Source of the DNA: an uncultured Veillonellaceae bacterium
GTDB lineage: Bacteria; Bacillota; Negativicutes; Selenomonadales; Selenomonadaceae
Direction: 5' to 3'
NCBI GenBank assembly: GCA_902801565.1
Contig: CADCIX010000004.1
Coordinates: forward strand, 1-64,000
Length of the DNA: 64,000 nucleotides
Shown: positions 25,915 through 35,327 of the stretch, in pieces
Position numbering within the stretch: position 1 is the first letter of the stretch
Layout of the letters: every line of letters begins with the position of its first letter
Made by a program: the position numbers and the translations under genes
Notes under the pieces: generated by a model
What the model saw: the letters and a program-made list of their open reading frames with translations, nothing else
Told to the model about the DNA's origin: nothing
The model's database searches: none

Positions 25915-26562
25915 TTAAGGAACAATGGTGAATCCCTGGGGCGGCGGCGGCAGCTCGATCGCTCCGCCCGGCTTTGCATCCAGGCTTTTGGAAGACATCT
26001 TGATGGAGCCGGATACCCAGGCAAAGAACTTGGAGAGATCACCGGCAGAGGCCGTGTTCATCAGGAGCACATTGTCCGTAATTCTCTTCAAGGTCGCCTG
26101 CTCCACATAAGGGCCTGCCCCCACCGCTATGATGTTTGCCACCTTCAGTGTCTTGATATCCGCAGTCTGACGGTCAAACTCATCATCATCGGTATGCAGG
26201 CCGTCCGTGAGGATAAAGACCAGGGGACGCCAGTCACCCTTCTGGTTTTCCGTGGTCTTCCTGACTTCTTTATCTATGCACTCGCGCAAGACCTTCAGGG
26301 CACCGCCCAATGCCGTGGCACCGCTGGCCTCCAGTTTCGGCTCCTTGAAAAGCATCAATTCCGTCAAGGGCGAGGTCTGCTGTGCCACGCTGGCAAAGGT
26401 AATGACCGAAAGACAGGCTGTCTCAAGGGCCTGCGGGTCTCCCTTCAGTTCATTGACCAGCATCTTGATTCCCTGGCGCACCGACTCGATGGGCTCCCCG
26501 GACATGGAGCCGGAACAGTCCAGCAGCAAATAAACCGGCAGTCTTCGTACATAACTTGACAT
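25915..26562 (-). CDS. TerY-like von Willebrand A domain protein
   Basis: 215 residues. A single vWA domain with a complete MIDAS: LLLDCSGSMSGEP at the N-terminus and VFILTDGLHTDDDEFD later. The C-terminus ends in a proline-rich tail (ELPPPPQGFTIVP). TerY proteins are metal-dependent binding proteins coupled to a kinase and phosphatase. Start choice: ATG at 26562 gives MSSYVRRLPVYLLLD; a TTG two codons upstream also has the AAAGGAG site within range. Confidence 0.88.
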   Translation of the reverse strand: MSSYVRRLPVYLLLDCSGSMSGEPIESVRQGIKMLVNELKGDPQALETACLSVITFASVAQQTSPLTELMLFKEPKLEASGATALGGALKVLRECIDKEVRKTTENQKGDWRPLVFILTDGLHTDDDEFDRQTADIKTLKVANIIAVGAGPYVEQATLKRITDNVLLMNTASAGDLSKFFAWVSGSIKMSSKSLDAKPGGAIELPPPPQGFTIVP

Positions 26563-26627
26563 AATCAATGCACTCCTTTGTCACGCAATCGCCCAAGTCT
26601 TTCCAAGAGCCTGTATCCGTATCCTAT

Positions 26628-26673
26628 AAAAAAACCAATCAGCTTGCGGCGCGAAACGATCCGCACCGCAAGC
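26628..26673 (-). terminator. Terminator-like hairpin between terD and terY
   Basis: On the reverse strand GCTTGCGG pairs with CCGCAAGC, followed after seven bases by seven T. Partial termination here would give more transcript of the first terD than of the rest of the cluster. Confidence 0.4.
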
Positions 26674-26699
26674 CACAATCCTGCCAACTATCTCATTCG

Positions 26700-27278
26700 T
26701 TAGACATTCACACCGAAATTCCGTCCCAGTGCGGCAAGGCCACCCTGGAAGCCGCTGCCGATGGCATTGAATTTCCACTCGCTGCCATGACGATAGAGCT
26801 CGCCGACCACTACCGCTGTCTCAATGGAGAAATCCTCGCCCAGGTCATAGCGGATAAGCTCCGTGTTATTTGCTTCATCGAAAATACGGATGTAGGCATT
26901 GGACACCTGGCCAAAGTTCTGGTTGCGCGTATCTGCCTCATGAATAGTAACCGTAAAATCAATCTTGTCCACGTTGGCGGGAACCTTAGACAGATCAATC
27001 TTGATCTGCTCATCGTCACCCTCGCCTTCACCTGTCAGGTTGTCGCCAAGATGCTCAACGCTGCCGGAAGCATGTTTCAAGTTGTTGTAGAAGACGAAAT
27101 CCTCATCGCCGTTCACCTTGCCGCTGGCACCGCACAGGAATGCTGCCGCGTCCAGATCGAAATCCGAGCCGCCATCATACTTGTTGGTGTCCCAGCCCAA
27201 GCCTACAACAATCTTTGACAAACCGGGATTGGTCTTCGTCAGGTCTACCTTCTGGCCCTTCTGCAAACTTACTGCCAT
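26700..27278 (-). CDS. terD: TerD-family calcium-binding stress protein
   Basis: 192 residues, canonical TerD length. Both conserved regions are present: [22 protein letters not shown] and the acidic loop [18 protein letters not shown], ending in [20 protein letters not shown]. These match the calcium-binding sites of TerD. It is the first gene of the leftward Ter cluster and follows the Ca2+ ATPase gene. AAGGAGGAG lies upstream of the ATG. It is cytosolic and associated with tellurite, oxidative and envelope stress tolerance. Confidence 0.94.
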   Translation of the reverse strand: MAVSLQKGQKVDLTKTNPGLSKIVVGLGWDTNKYDGGSDFDLDAAAFLCGASGKVNGDEDFVFYNNLKHASGSVEHLGDNLTGEGEGDDEQIKIDLSKVPANVDKIDFTVTIHEADTRNQNFGQVSNAYIRIFDEANNTELIRYDLGEDFSIETAVVVGELYRHGSEWKFNAIGSGFQGGLAALGRNFGVNV

Positions 27279-27310
27279 AATGAAACTCCTCCTTAAAAAA
27301 ATAGATTAGT

Positions 27311-27337
27311 ATTATATATCAAGTGCCAGGCACTCAA
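27311..27337 (-). promoter_or_regulatory. Possible terD promoter with embedded palindrome
   Basis: A reverse-strand TATAAT box (27311-27316) follows the inverted repeat AGTGCC-A-GGCACT (27322-27334). A TTGAGT (27332-27337) lies 15 bases upstream, a short spacer. The palindrome would overlap the polymerase site and could be an operator. Confidence 0.4.
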
Positions 27338-27348
27338 TATCTGTGCTG

Positions 27349-30003
27349 TCAACCCTTCATCAGCTGCTTCCTGATGAGATCCACAGGAATCATGGTAAAG
27401 GCAAGGGCAAATACCAGACCCCAGCCCGCCAGACTGAAGGGCGTGCAGCTGAACATCGCCCCGATCCACTTAAAGGCCTCAAAGGGCACAAGGGCAGCAT
27501 TCACAATCAGCATCTGCACCACGGCTATGATGACCCACACCCGCAGGAAATCGGGATTTTCGCCCAGCCGCTTGAATATCTCACTGCCATCGTCACGGAC
27601 ATTGAAGCCGTTGAAGAGGGCACTGATGACGAAGAGAACAAAGTACGCGGTGTACAGCTTTTCCTGGCTGCCAAAGAACCCGGCAAACCAGGGCACGGTC
27701 AGGAAGGCAAAGCTTATGCCCGTGAGCCAGGCCGCCATAAAGAGAATCTGGATGGCCATGGACTTGCTGATGACACTCTCATCGCGCCTGCGCGGCATCT
27801 CCCGCATATAGCGCTCAATCGCCGGCTCATTGCCCAGCATGATAGCACCCAGGCTGTCCATGACCAGATTGACGAAGAGCAGGTGGACCACCTTCAAGGG
27901 CTCCGCAATGCCAAAGAAGGGACTGCATGCCGTCACCACAACCGCCGCCACATTGATCATCAGCTGGAACTTGCAGAACTTCAGGATATTATGGTAGATG
28001 GTACGGCCATACAAGACGGCATCCTTGATGGAGCGGAAGTTGTCATCCAGGACCACGATCTCCCCGGCCTCCTTGGCCGCCTCTGTGCCGCTGCCCATGG
28101 CAAAGCCCACATCTGCCCGCTTGAGGGCCGGTGAATCGTTGACGCCGTCGCCGGTCATGCCCACCACCAGGTTCATCTCCTGGCACAGGCGCACCATACG
28201 GGACTTGTCCGTAGGCAATGCCCTGGCGATGACACGGATATCCCTGATCTGCGCCTTGAGTTCATCATCCGACATGCTGGAAAGCTGCGTGGAATCAAAG
28301 ACCTTGTCCTTGTCGGACTGTATCAGTCCTGCATCCCGGGCGATGGCAATCGCGGTCTCCTTGCGGTCACCGGTAATCATTACCACCTGTATGCCCGCCG
28401 TCTGCACCTCGCGGATGGCCTCCTGTGCCTCGGGACGCACATCATCGCGGATGGCCGCCAGGCCAATGAGCACCGCATCGCTGTTTACCTTGTTCTCCGT
28501 CATGGGCTGGCTGGAATAGGCAAAGGCCAGCACGCGCATGGCCCGTGCAGCGTAGTCATTGATTTTGTCATTGAGCTTGTCCTTGTCGGCAGTTACCACA
28601 TTGCCTGACGCATCCACGCCCTGCAGGGAATCCGCCGCCATCAGCCGCTCCGGTGCCCCCTTGTAGAACACCTTCTTTTCTTCCTTGATCTCTGCCTGGC
28701 TGAATTTGTTGGCCGAGTTGAAGCCCTGATGAGCACCTACTGTGTAGGCGCCCTGCAAATCCTGATAATCCTTTTCCCCAAGGAAACGCATGAGTGCCTG
28801 ATCCGTGGCATTGCCGCCGATCACCTGATGATTGGCATCAAACAGGGCCGCGCTGTTCTTTCCTATGGCCAGGTTCACCATTTTCTTCAGCTTGCCGTGC
28901 TGGGACAGCTTGTCCAAGGGAATGGCGCTGCCATCCGCCGCCAGGAATTCCACCACTTCCAGCTGCCCCTTGGTGATGGTGCCGGTCTTGTCGCTGAAAA
29001 GTATGTTCAGGGAGCCTGCGGTTTCAATACCCACGGCCTTGCGAACCAGTACGTTGTGATCCAGCATGCGGCTCGTATTCTGCATCAGCACCAGGGAAAT
29101 CATCAATGGAAGGCCTTCCGGCACAGCGCACACCACAATCAGGATGGCCAGGGAAACAGCCTCCACCACATCCATCAGGATGCGTTCCCATCCCAAAGCG
29201 CCATAGGCTGAAAAACCTCCGGCACCCAGAATGAAATATGCCATGTAAAGCGCCACGATGACCACTGCGGAGGCATAACCGAACACGGAAATCTGCTGTG
29301 CCAGTTTGCTGAGCTTCACCTTAAGAGGTGAGTCCGGCTCATCCTCATTCATCTCAGCAGCCATCTTGCCCATCATGGTGGCGAGTCCCACCTTGCGGAC
29401 AGCCAGGACGCCTTCCCCGTCAAAAACCACCGTTCCGCGGAACAGGAGATGGCTTCCCGTCAGATCCTCTCCCGTGACGGTCTCCGGAAAGGCAAGATTT
29501 TCCGTGGCTGCGGTCTTCTTGCATTCCTCCACCTCTCCGTTGAGCGCCGAGTTGTTTACCCTCAGGTCACCGTCTTCCAAAACCCCATCCGCGGGAATCT
29601 TGTCACCGGACTGGAGGAGCACCATGTCTCCCACCACCACATCGTCCATTTCCAGGTTGCAGACCTTGCCCTCCCGATAGACTTTGCAGGTATCCTTCTT
29701 GGTGCTTTCCTTCAGCTCCCGATACTTGGTGTCGCTGGCCACCCCGGTCTTCGCCGTGACAAAGGCCACAATCAGGACAGCCACAATGGTACCGAGAGGC
29801 TCATAGATCTGGGCATGGCCCAGGGAATACATGACAAGCATGATTACGACAATGATCAGCAGGATGCGGATCATGGGATCATTAAAGGTCTCCTTGAACT
29901 CATCCCAGAAAGTAGTAGGCTCCGAATCGGGAATCACGTTATCCCCGTGCTTCTTTCTTGATTCTTCCACCTCGGCCTGGCTAAGGCCCTGTATTTTTTT
30001 CAT
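27349..30003 (-). CDS. P-type Ca2+-transporting ATPase
   Basis: 884 residues. P-type ATPase of the Ca2+ (PMCA/SERCA-like) class. Seen: the phosphorylated Asp in LFSDKTGTITKGQLEV, MITGDRKETAIAIARDAG, the hinge MTGDGVNDSPALKRADVGFAMG, the transmembrane CAVPEGLPLMISLVL (PEGL, Ca site in helix 4) and the C-terminal cation ATPase helices. It should export Ca2+ from the cytosol. The ATG at 30003 has GGGAGG seven bases upstream; a longer frame from 30063 would begin upstream of the promoter at 30043-30070 and is rejected. Adjacency to Ca-binding TerD genes suggests shared calcium control. Confidence 0.92.
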   Translation of the reverse strand: MKKIQGLSQAEVEESRKKHGDNVIPDSEPTTFWDEFKETFNDPMIRILLIIVVIMLVMYSLGHAQIYEPLGTIVAVLIVAFVTAKTGVASDTKYRELKESTKKDTCKVYREGKVCNLEMDDVVVGDMVLLQSGDKIPADGVLEDGDLRVNNSALNGEVEECKKTAATENLAFPETVTGEDLTGSHLLFRGTVVFDGEGVLAVRKVGLATMMGKMAAEMNEDEPDSPLKVKLSKLAQQISVFGYASAVVIVALYMAYFILGAGGFSAYGALGWERILMDVVEAVSLAILIVVCAVPEGLPLMISLVLMQNTSRMLDHNVLVRKAVGIETAGSLNILFSDKTGTITKGQLEVVEFLAADGSAIPLDKLSQHGKLKKMVNLAIGKNSAALFDANHQVIGGNATDQALMRFLGEKDYQDLQGAYTVGAHQGFNSANKFSQAEIKEEKKVFYKGAPERLMAADSLQGVDASGNVVTADKDKLNDKINDYAARAMRVLAFAYSSQPMTENKVNSDAVLIGLAAIRDDVRPEAQEAIREVQTAGIQVVMITGDRKETAIAIARDAGLIQSDKDKVFDSTQLSSMSDDELKAQIRDIRVIARALPTDKSRMVRLCQEMNLVVGMTGDGVNDSPALKRADVGFAMGSGTEAAKEAGEIVVLDDNFRSIKDAVLYGRTIYHNILKFCKFQLMINVAAVVVTACSPFFGIAEPLKVVHLLFVNLVMDSLGAIMLGNEPAIERYMREMPRRRDESVISKSMAIQILFMAAWLTGISFAFLTVPWFAGFFGSQEKLYTAYFVLFVISALFNGFNVRDDGSEIFKRLGENPDFLRVWVIIAVVQMLIVNAALVPFEAFKWIGAMFSCTPFSLAGWGLVFALAFTMIPVDLIRKQLMKG

Positions 30004-30042
30004 TGACAATCCTCCCAGTTCCTGCGGTTTTCTTCCGACATC

Positions 30043-30070
30043 ATTATACCATAATTCCTTCATTTTTCAA
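30043..30070 (-). promoter_or_regulatory. Predicted promoter of the Ca2+ ATPase
   Basis: Reverse strand TTGAAA (30065-30070), 16-base spacer, TATAAT (30043-30048), about 40 bases before the ATG at 30003. Confidence 0.6.
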
Positions 30071-30088
30071 AATTTAATAAATCTACCC

Positions 30089-31804
30089 CTAACGCATAGA
30101 CGCATCGTAATCGCGCCCCTGGATGATCCGCTTCCTCTGACGGTCAAAGGATTCATTTATGACACTTTTCGACGCATCGTATTCGGATGTGCGGATATCC
30201 ATCAGATCCAAAAGGGTATGGATCATGTCATCCGTCATATAGGGACGCGACACTGCAGATGTGATTGCTGCCCATTTCTCCGGATATCTGTCCCGAAAAG
30301 CCTCCGATGCCCAAAAGACCAGGGGAACCTCAACGGTATACCGATTGGGATTTTCCTCCACATGGCCCGAGAAATTGCTGCCATCGTCATAGATGGTTTC
30401 GCCATGGTCCGGCAGATAGATAACGATGGCGTTTTTCCCGCGGAACCTGTCGATGATGGAAGAGACAACATCGTCATTGTAGAAAAGGGCGTTGGCATAC
30501 TGTGCCAGTTCTGTCCGCTTCTCCTCGGAAAGTTCCGCCTGCTCCCCATGGATATCCTCTGCCGTAAACTTCGTGAACAGGTACGGGAACCGCATATAGT
30601 ACAGGCCATGGCCTCCCATGAGATGAAGCACGTAGAAATTCTTCTCCCCAGGCTCTGCCAGGGCGGCATCCAAAAGCGGCAGCAATTCCTCGTCCAGCCG
30701 CCCATGGTCCTCCCGCGACTCCCGAAGACTCGTATAGGCCTTTTTCGTGCAGCGATTCGCGTAGAGCTGGGCCACATTCCCCCAGATGCCGGAACTCTCC
30801 TGATTGGACAGCCAGAAGGTCTTGTATCCGGCCGCACTCAGCACATCCATGAGATTGTTGTATTGGTACCATTCCTTATCCGACTCGGCATCATGAAAGG
30901 TGAACAATTCCTTCAGCACAGCCACCGTTGCGCTCTGCGGGCTGATGGTATCACGGAACACCGCCAGTTCCCCATTTCTCTCCATCTCATCCAGATGCGG
31001 CGTGTTTTCCAGATCATAGCCATAAAGATGCATGCGCCCACGATAGGTGGATTCCCCAAGGATGAAAACCACATAGGGGATATCCCCCTCATTGGCCGTG
31101 AGTTCCACGGATTGTTCCATTTCTTCGTCCAGTCTTTTATATGCCTCGATATCATCCAGCGAGCGGTCCACAGCCCGCTGGATCTGCACCGCAGGAATGT
31201 CCAGGGAATCATTCAGCACAAAGGAATGATAGTGATTCCAGAGCACCCCTGCTGCAAGGATCCCTGCCAGGAAGGCAACCGGCAGCAGACGATTCTGCCA
31301 CCGCCGCCGCATCATGGAAAACCGCAGTCCGGTGAGTCGGCAATACCCAAACCAAAAGGCAGCCGCCCCGAACAAGATCAACAGGGCGCCCTTCCATCCC
31401 ACGTACCGTCCAAGGAATTCCCCTGCCTCCGAGGGATTCGTCTGCAGTACTGCCGTAACGATGCCAGCCCCCACCAAGGCCTGATAATTGCAGATGGAAA
31501 AGAGTTCCAAACCACCCAGTAACCCGCTGATGAAAAAGGATGCGGCAAGAAGGAACCGCCGCAGGGCACCGACGGGAACCAAGTCCAAAAGCACCACATA
31601 AACGCCGGTTCCCACAAGCAGGAACACGCCATCGATAAGCACCACCGCCAGCCGCTCCATCCGATACATGTGGATGTTCATCCAGAGAATCGTAAAATAA
31701 TTCAGGAAAAACAATCCAAAGATGATCCCAATATTGCGTTCCACGGCCTGCTGCACCCTGCCAAAGCCATGCAGCAGGCTCTTCTTCCAAATATCTGTCT
31801 TCAC
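30089..31804 (-). CDS. Phosphoethanolamine transferase (EptA/CptA-like, sulfatase fold)
   Basis: 571 residues. Five predicted membrane helices in the first ~210 residues are followed by a periplasmic alkaline-phosphatase-superfamily domain. Seen: VVFILGESTYRGRMHLYGY, in which the Thr is the expected nucleophile, VLHLMGGHGLYYMRFP, IVIYLPDHGETIYDDG and FSGHVEEN (metal ligands). Such enzymes add phosphoethanolamine to lipid A or core sugars and often lower polymyxin sensitivity, which implies an outer membrane. No two-component regulator is adjacent. It is separated from the Ca2+ ATPase by that gene's promoter. Confidence 0.85.
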   Translation of the reverse strand: MKTDIWKKSLLHGFGRVQQAVERNIGIIFGLFFLNYFTILWMNIHMYRMERLAVVLIDGVFLLVGTGVYVVLLDLVPVGALRRFLLAASFFISGLLGGLELFSICNYQALVGAGIVTAVLQTNPSEAGEFLGRYVGWKGALLILFGAAAFWFGYCRLTGLRFSMMRRRWQNRLLPVAFLAGILAAGVLWNHYHSFVLNDSLDIPAVQIQRAVDRSLDDIEAYKRLDEEMEQSVELTANEGDIPYVVFILGESTYRGRMHLYGYDLENTPHLDEMERNGELAVFRDTISPQSATVAVLKELFTFHDAESDKEWYQYNNLMDVLSAAGYKTFWLSNQESSGIWGNVAQLYANRCTKKAYTSLRESREDHGRLDEELLPLLDAALAEPGEKNFYVLHLMGGHGLYYMRFPYLFTKFTAEDIHGEQAELSEEKRTELAQYANALFYNDDVVSSIIDRFRGKNAIVIYLPDHGETIYDDGSNFSGHVEENPNRYTVEVPLVFWASEAFRDRYPEKWAAITSAVSRPYMTDDMIHTLLDLMDIRTSEYDASKSVINESFDRQRKRIIQGRDYDASMR

Positions 31805-31899
31805 ATGATTCCCGCCTGTTATTCTATATACCTGTATCTAATGGTTCGTCTACAAGGCTCCCTCCGCCTATTCGGGCACCTCCCTCTAAGAGGGAGTCT

Positions 31900-33147
31900 T
31901 TAAACCTTCCTGTTTTCTAATGACCGCAAAAGCATGATGCCAGCGGCCAGTGTCAGCAGAAGAATCATTCCCAGGAAACCTACGATGCCTGCCCATCCAA
32001 AGGCCGTGAGGAAGTTGCCTCCAAAGGAGCCAATGAAACTGCCGCCGATATAATAGAAAAACATATAAAGGGACGCAATTCTCGCCTTGTCCCCCGCATC
32101 CAGCTTTCCTGCCCAGCTGCAGGCTGCAGAATGGGCGCCAAAGAATCCATAGGTAAATATGCCGATTCCGGCAATCTTAAGGAAAAGCGGCATGCCAAGG
32201 GAAATCAGGATTCCGGCCAGCATGCAGAGAACGGAGATCACCACGACCTTCCCGTTTCCGATGCGGTCTGACAGCCGCCCCATGATCGTCGAGGACAGGG
32301 TTCCCACCAGATAGAGCAGATAGACGAACCCTACCGCCGTCTGGCTCAATCCATAGGGCTCCGCCAGCAGTACATAGCTGATGAAATTGTAGGTGCAGAC
32401 AAAAGCGCCCATGATGCAAAGGGCAATGCCATAAACGGCAATCAGGCGATGATTTCCCAAGAGCCGATGAAATTCCTTCCACCCACTGATCTTCGCCTTC
32501 CGATCCACCCGATGCTTCGCCTTTGGCAAGGCCAGAAGGAAAACGATGCCAATGACAACATAAATCCCTCCCAGGATTCCCAAGGCCATCCGCCAGGAAA
32601 AGATATCCGTGAGAAAGCTCAACAAAAGACGCCCCAGCAGTCCCCCAATGGAATTGCCGCTGACATATATGCCAATCACAAAGCCGGTAATGGAACTGTC
32701 AAATTCCTCGTTGACATAGGCGATGGCCATGGCGGGAAACCCTGCAAGAACGATGCCCTGGCAGAGGCGCAGGGCCAAAATGAGCTCGAAGCTCTGGCTG
32801 ACCGCCATAAGGATGGCCATCCCCGCCGACAAAAGCAAGGCAAGGGACATGACCTTCTTCCTTGGCAGCCGTTTCGCGAAGCTCGCAATAAGCAGCATTG
32901 CCGCAGCCATGCCACCGATGCCGAAAGAAACCGCGAGACTCGCCATTGCCGGCTGCAGCCCAAAGGTGTCGCTGAACATCGGTATGATGGGCTGGACACA
33001 GTACTCCGTGCCAAAAGCCGTCAGGCTCCCAAAAAATAAGGCGAGGATTGCCCGCCGGTATTCCCCTGAGCCCTTCCTGATCCTGTCTTCTGCTACATCT
33101 TCCAAAATATCCACCTCATGATACTCACGAAACCCTGCCCATATCAT
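31900..33147 (-). CDS. MFS transporter (YnfM/arabinose-efflux-like)
   Basis: 415 residues from the ATG at 33147, which has GGAAGG seven bases upstream; a longer frame to 33267 would cover the shared regulatory region. Twelve membrane segments; the first has FFGSLTAFGTEYCVQPIIPMF and the central loop GRLSDRIGNGKVVV is the MFS motif. The pattern resembles the YnfM/AraJ-type efflux group. Substrate unknown. It is divergent from an AraC-type regulator that probably controls it. A CTCCCTC/GAGGGAG hairpin follows the stop at about 31884-31901 but has a poor T tract. Confidence 0.85.
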   Translation of the reverse strand: MIWAGFREYHEVDILEDVAEDRIRKGSGEYRRAILALFFGSLTAFGTEYCVQPIIPMFSDTFGLQPAMASLAVSFGIGGMAAAMLLIASFAKRLPRKKVMSLALLLSAGMAILMAVSQSFELILALRLCQGIVLAGFPAMAIAYVNEEFDSSITGFVIGIYVSGNSIGGLLGRLLLSFLTDIFSWRMALGILGGIYVVIGIVFLLALPKAKHRVDRKAKISGWKEFHRLLGNHRLIAVYGIALCIMGAFVCTYNFISYVLLAEPYGLSQTAVGFVYLLYLVGTLSSTIMGRLSDRIGNGKVVVISVLCMLAGILISLGMPLFLKIAGIGIFTYGFFGAHSAACSWAGKLDAGDKARIASLYMFFYYIGGSFIGSFGGNFLTAFGWAGIVGFLGMILLLTLAAGIMLLRSLENRKV

Positions 33148-33162
33148 AACACGTCCTTCCCA

Positions 33163-33178
33163 TTTTGCCAAAGGCAAA
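33163..33178. promoter_or_regulatory. Palindrome TTTTGCCAAAGGCAAA (copy 1)
   Basis: A TTTGCC-AAA-GGCAAA inverted repeat just upstream of the MFS start. The same palindrome recurs at 53044-53060 over the methionine aminopeptidase promoter. Possible operator. Confidence 0.4.
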
Positions 33179-33201
33179 CTTTTCATAGTAAGATATACCT
33201 G

Positions 33202-33231
33202 TTGACGTTGTCTGTCCCTGATTGCTACAAT
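33202..33231 (+). promoter_or_regulatory. Predicted promoter of the AraC-type regulator
   Basis: TTGACG (33202-33207), 18-base spacer, TACAAT (33226-33231), about 30 bases before the start at 33266. Confidence 0.5.
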
Positions 33232-33265
33232 ATTTGAAATAGAATAGAAGAAGAGGTACTGCCGC

Positions 33266-34111
33266 ATGGAAGAATACGAAAAGAAGGGCTATCTGCTGCA
33301 GGATTTCCGCGTGTTCCGGCTGAAGGATGCCGCCATGAAGGAAATCCCCTTCCACTACCATGATTTTCACAAGATCATCCTGTTCATGCAGGGGAAAGGA
33401 GACTACATTATCGAGGGAAAGTCCTACCCCCTGAAGCCCCGGGACATCATCTTCGTGAGCGCAGGGGAAATCCATCGCCCCATCCTCTCTGATACGGTCC
33501 CCTACGAGCGCATTGTCATCTACATGGCGCCGGAATTCCTGCAAAGATATTCCCGTGGGGATGAAAGCCTTTCTGCCTGCTTCCGGCAGGCACAGACAGG
33601 CTCCAGCGTTATGCACGTAATGCCCGGAAAGAATCATGACCTGCTCTACCATATGGAAAAACTGGAACGGAATGCCCGCAGCCAGGGATTCGCCAACGGA
33701 CTTTACACGGAGCTCCTCTTCATCGAGTTCATGATTCTCCTGAACCGCGCCCTGCTGGACCATGAAATCGAGGAATTCCATGAGGCCGACTACAATCCAA
33801 AGATACAGGGGCTCCTGCAGTTCATCAACGAACATCTCTTCGAGGATCTCCCCATCGATGTCCTGGCAGCCAAATCCTACATGAGCAAGCACTACATGAT
33901 GCGACGCTTCAAGGCAGAAACCGGCTACAGCATACATCAGTACATCACGAGCAAGCGCCTCCTCCATGCCCGCAGCCTCCTTTCGGGAGAAACTCCCGTC
34001 ACCCGGATCTGTTACGATTGCGGATTTCATGACTACTCCACCTTTTCCCGCGCCTTCCGGGAAATGTTCCATATGACGCCAAAGGAGTACCGCGAACTGC
34101 AAAAAGAATGA
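33266..34111 (+). CDS. AraC-family regulator with cupin sensor domain
   Basis: 281 residues. An N-terminal cupin (FHYHDFHKIILFMQGKGDYII then PRDIIFVSAGEIHRP) binds a small ligand; the C-terminal ~100 residues hold two helix-turn-helix motifs (IDVLAAKSYMSKHYMMRRFK and ICYDCGFHDYSTFSRAFREM) ending in MTPKEYRELQ. It is a DNA-binding activator or repressor, probably of the divergent MFS transporter. AGAGG lies upstream of the ATG. Confidence 0.92.
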   Translation: MEEYEKKGYLLQDFRVFRLKDAAMKEIPFHYHDFHKIILFMQGKGDYIIEGKSYPLKPRDIIFVSAGEIHRPILSDTVPYERIVIYMAPEFLQRYSRGDESLSACFRQAQTGSSVMHVMPGKNHDLLYHMEKLERNARSQGFANGLYTELLFIEFMILLNRALLDHEIEEFHEADYNPKIQGLLQFINEHLFEDLPIDVLAAKSYMSKHYMMRRFKAETGYSIHQYITSKRLLHARSLLSGETPVTRICYDCGFHDYSTFSRAFREMFHMTPKEYRELQKE

Positions 34112-34237
34112 TTTCCTATATTTTTTCCTTTGACAGGTAGGAATTTCGCATCCAATAGCGAATACTGTACACAGAAGTAGAATTTGCATAGGATTGCCCT
34201 GAATTGCACGGGCAGTTCCCAGATAGGAGTGTTTGCC

Positions 34238-35302
34238 TTGAGAGCTGTTTCTGTAGAGGACCTAAAACCAGGCATGGTGCTGGCGCGCTCGTTGGTCAAC
34301 GATGACATGGTCGTGGTGATATCCGAAGATACTTCGCTTACCAAGGCTCATATTACGCGTCTGAATTTTTTAAATATTCCAGTCGTTTATGTAAAGGATG
34401 AATACGAGCTCAGCAGCAATTACCAGACGGCCTCTGCTGTGTTCAGCCGCAGCAACGCCTTTGTGAAGGACTACTCCTCCGTCGTGGGGGATGCACAGGA
34501 AATTTTCGACAAGGTGGGGGAAGGAAAACCGGAACATGTTGAGAGCGCCAAGAACATCGTCACCACTTCCATCGCTCCCCTCTCCCGCAACAGCGGCGTC
34601 ATTGACTATCTCTTCGAGCTCAACCACCTCGCCAGCGATGTCTACCAGCATTCCCTCCGGGTATCCATCCTGGCAGGGGTCATTGCAAAATGGATGCACT
34701 TCAATCATGAAAAGCGTCGCGACATCATGCTGGCAGGCTTCCTCCACGATATTGGCAAGACGAAGCTCCCCCAGCGCATCCTCGACAAAAACCCGGACAT
34801 GCTCCAGGGAGTGGACTACGAGACCTACATCAAGCACACGGTGGACGGCCAGCATATCCTCAACAACCTTCCTGGCATCTCCGACGGCGTAAAGCTCGCT
34901 GCCATGCAGCACCATGAGCGCATGGACGGCTCCGGGTTCCCCTTTGGCTCCAAGGGCAGGGAAATCAACCCTTATGCCAGCATCGTTGCCATCGCCGATA
35001 TCTACGACAACATCACGACAGAACGGGAAGGGTACGTGAAGCAGACACCCTTCGATGCCATTACCTATATCACTGAACACCTCTACACGAGTCTCGATCC
35101 CATCGTCTGCATCCCTGTGCTCACCCATATCAAGGATGCCTTCCTCGGCTCCAAGGTAACACTGAGCAATGGCCTCAGCGGCATGATTGCCTCCTTCCCC
35201 AACGATTTTGCCGCACGCCCCGTCATCAGCATCTCTGAGGAAGACCTGGTCAACCTCAACGAACACCCCGAGATCAAGATCATAGAATACAATCCGAAGT
35301 GA
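34238..35302 (+). CDS. HD-GYP domain phosphodiesterase
   Basis: 354 residues from a TTG start with AGGAG eight bases upstream; an ATG at 34184 in the same frame lacks a site. The N-terminal ~100 residues (VEDLKPGMVLARSLV) are the DUF3391-like part common before HD-GYP. The HD domain shows AGFLHDIGKTKLPQ and the HD-GYP signature HHERMDGSGFPFG, with Phe replacing Tyr in GYP as often seen. It is expected to hydrolyse cyclic di-GMP, complementing the GGDEF/EAL protein at 8441-13210. A terminator follows the stop. Confidence 0.9.
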   Translation: MRAVSVEDLKPGMVLARSLVNDDMVVVISEDTSLTKAHITRLNFLNIPVVYVKDEYELSSNYQTASAVFSRSNAFVKDYSSVVGDAQEIFDKVGEGKPEHVESAKNIVTTSIAPLSRNSGVIDYLFELNHLASDVYQHSLRVSILAGVIAKWMHFNHEKRRDIMLAGFLHDIGKTKLPQRILDKNPDMLQGVDYETYIKHTVDGQHILNNLPGISDGVKLAAMQHHERMDGSGFPFGSKGREINPYASIVAIADIYDNITTEREGYVKQTPFDAITYITEHLYTSLDPIVCIPVLTHIKDAFLGSKVTLSNGLSGMIASFPNDFAARPVISISEEDLVNLNEHPEIKIIEYNPK

Positions 35303-35327
35303 CTTGACAACAAAACATCAAAAGCAA

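Noticed and set aside
16176-27278. Phage or prophage origin of the Ter cluster
   Set aside because: No integrase, structural or lysis gene is present and base composition matches the surroundings.
27349-30063. Start of the Ca2+ ATPase at 30063
   Set aside because: The first 20 codons would overlap the promoter; the ATG at 30003 has a good ribosome binding site.
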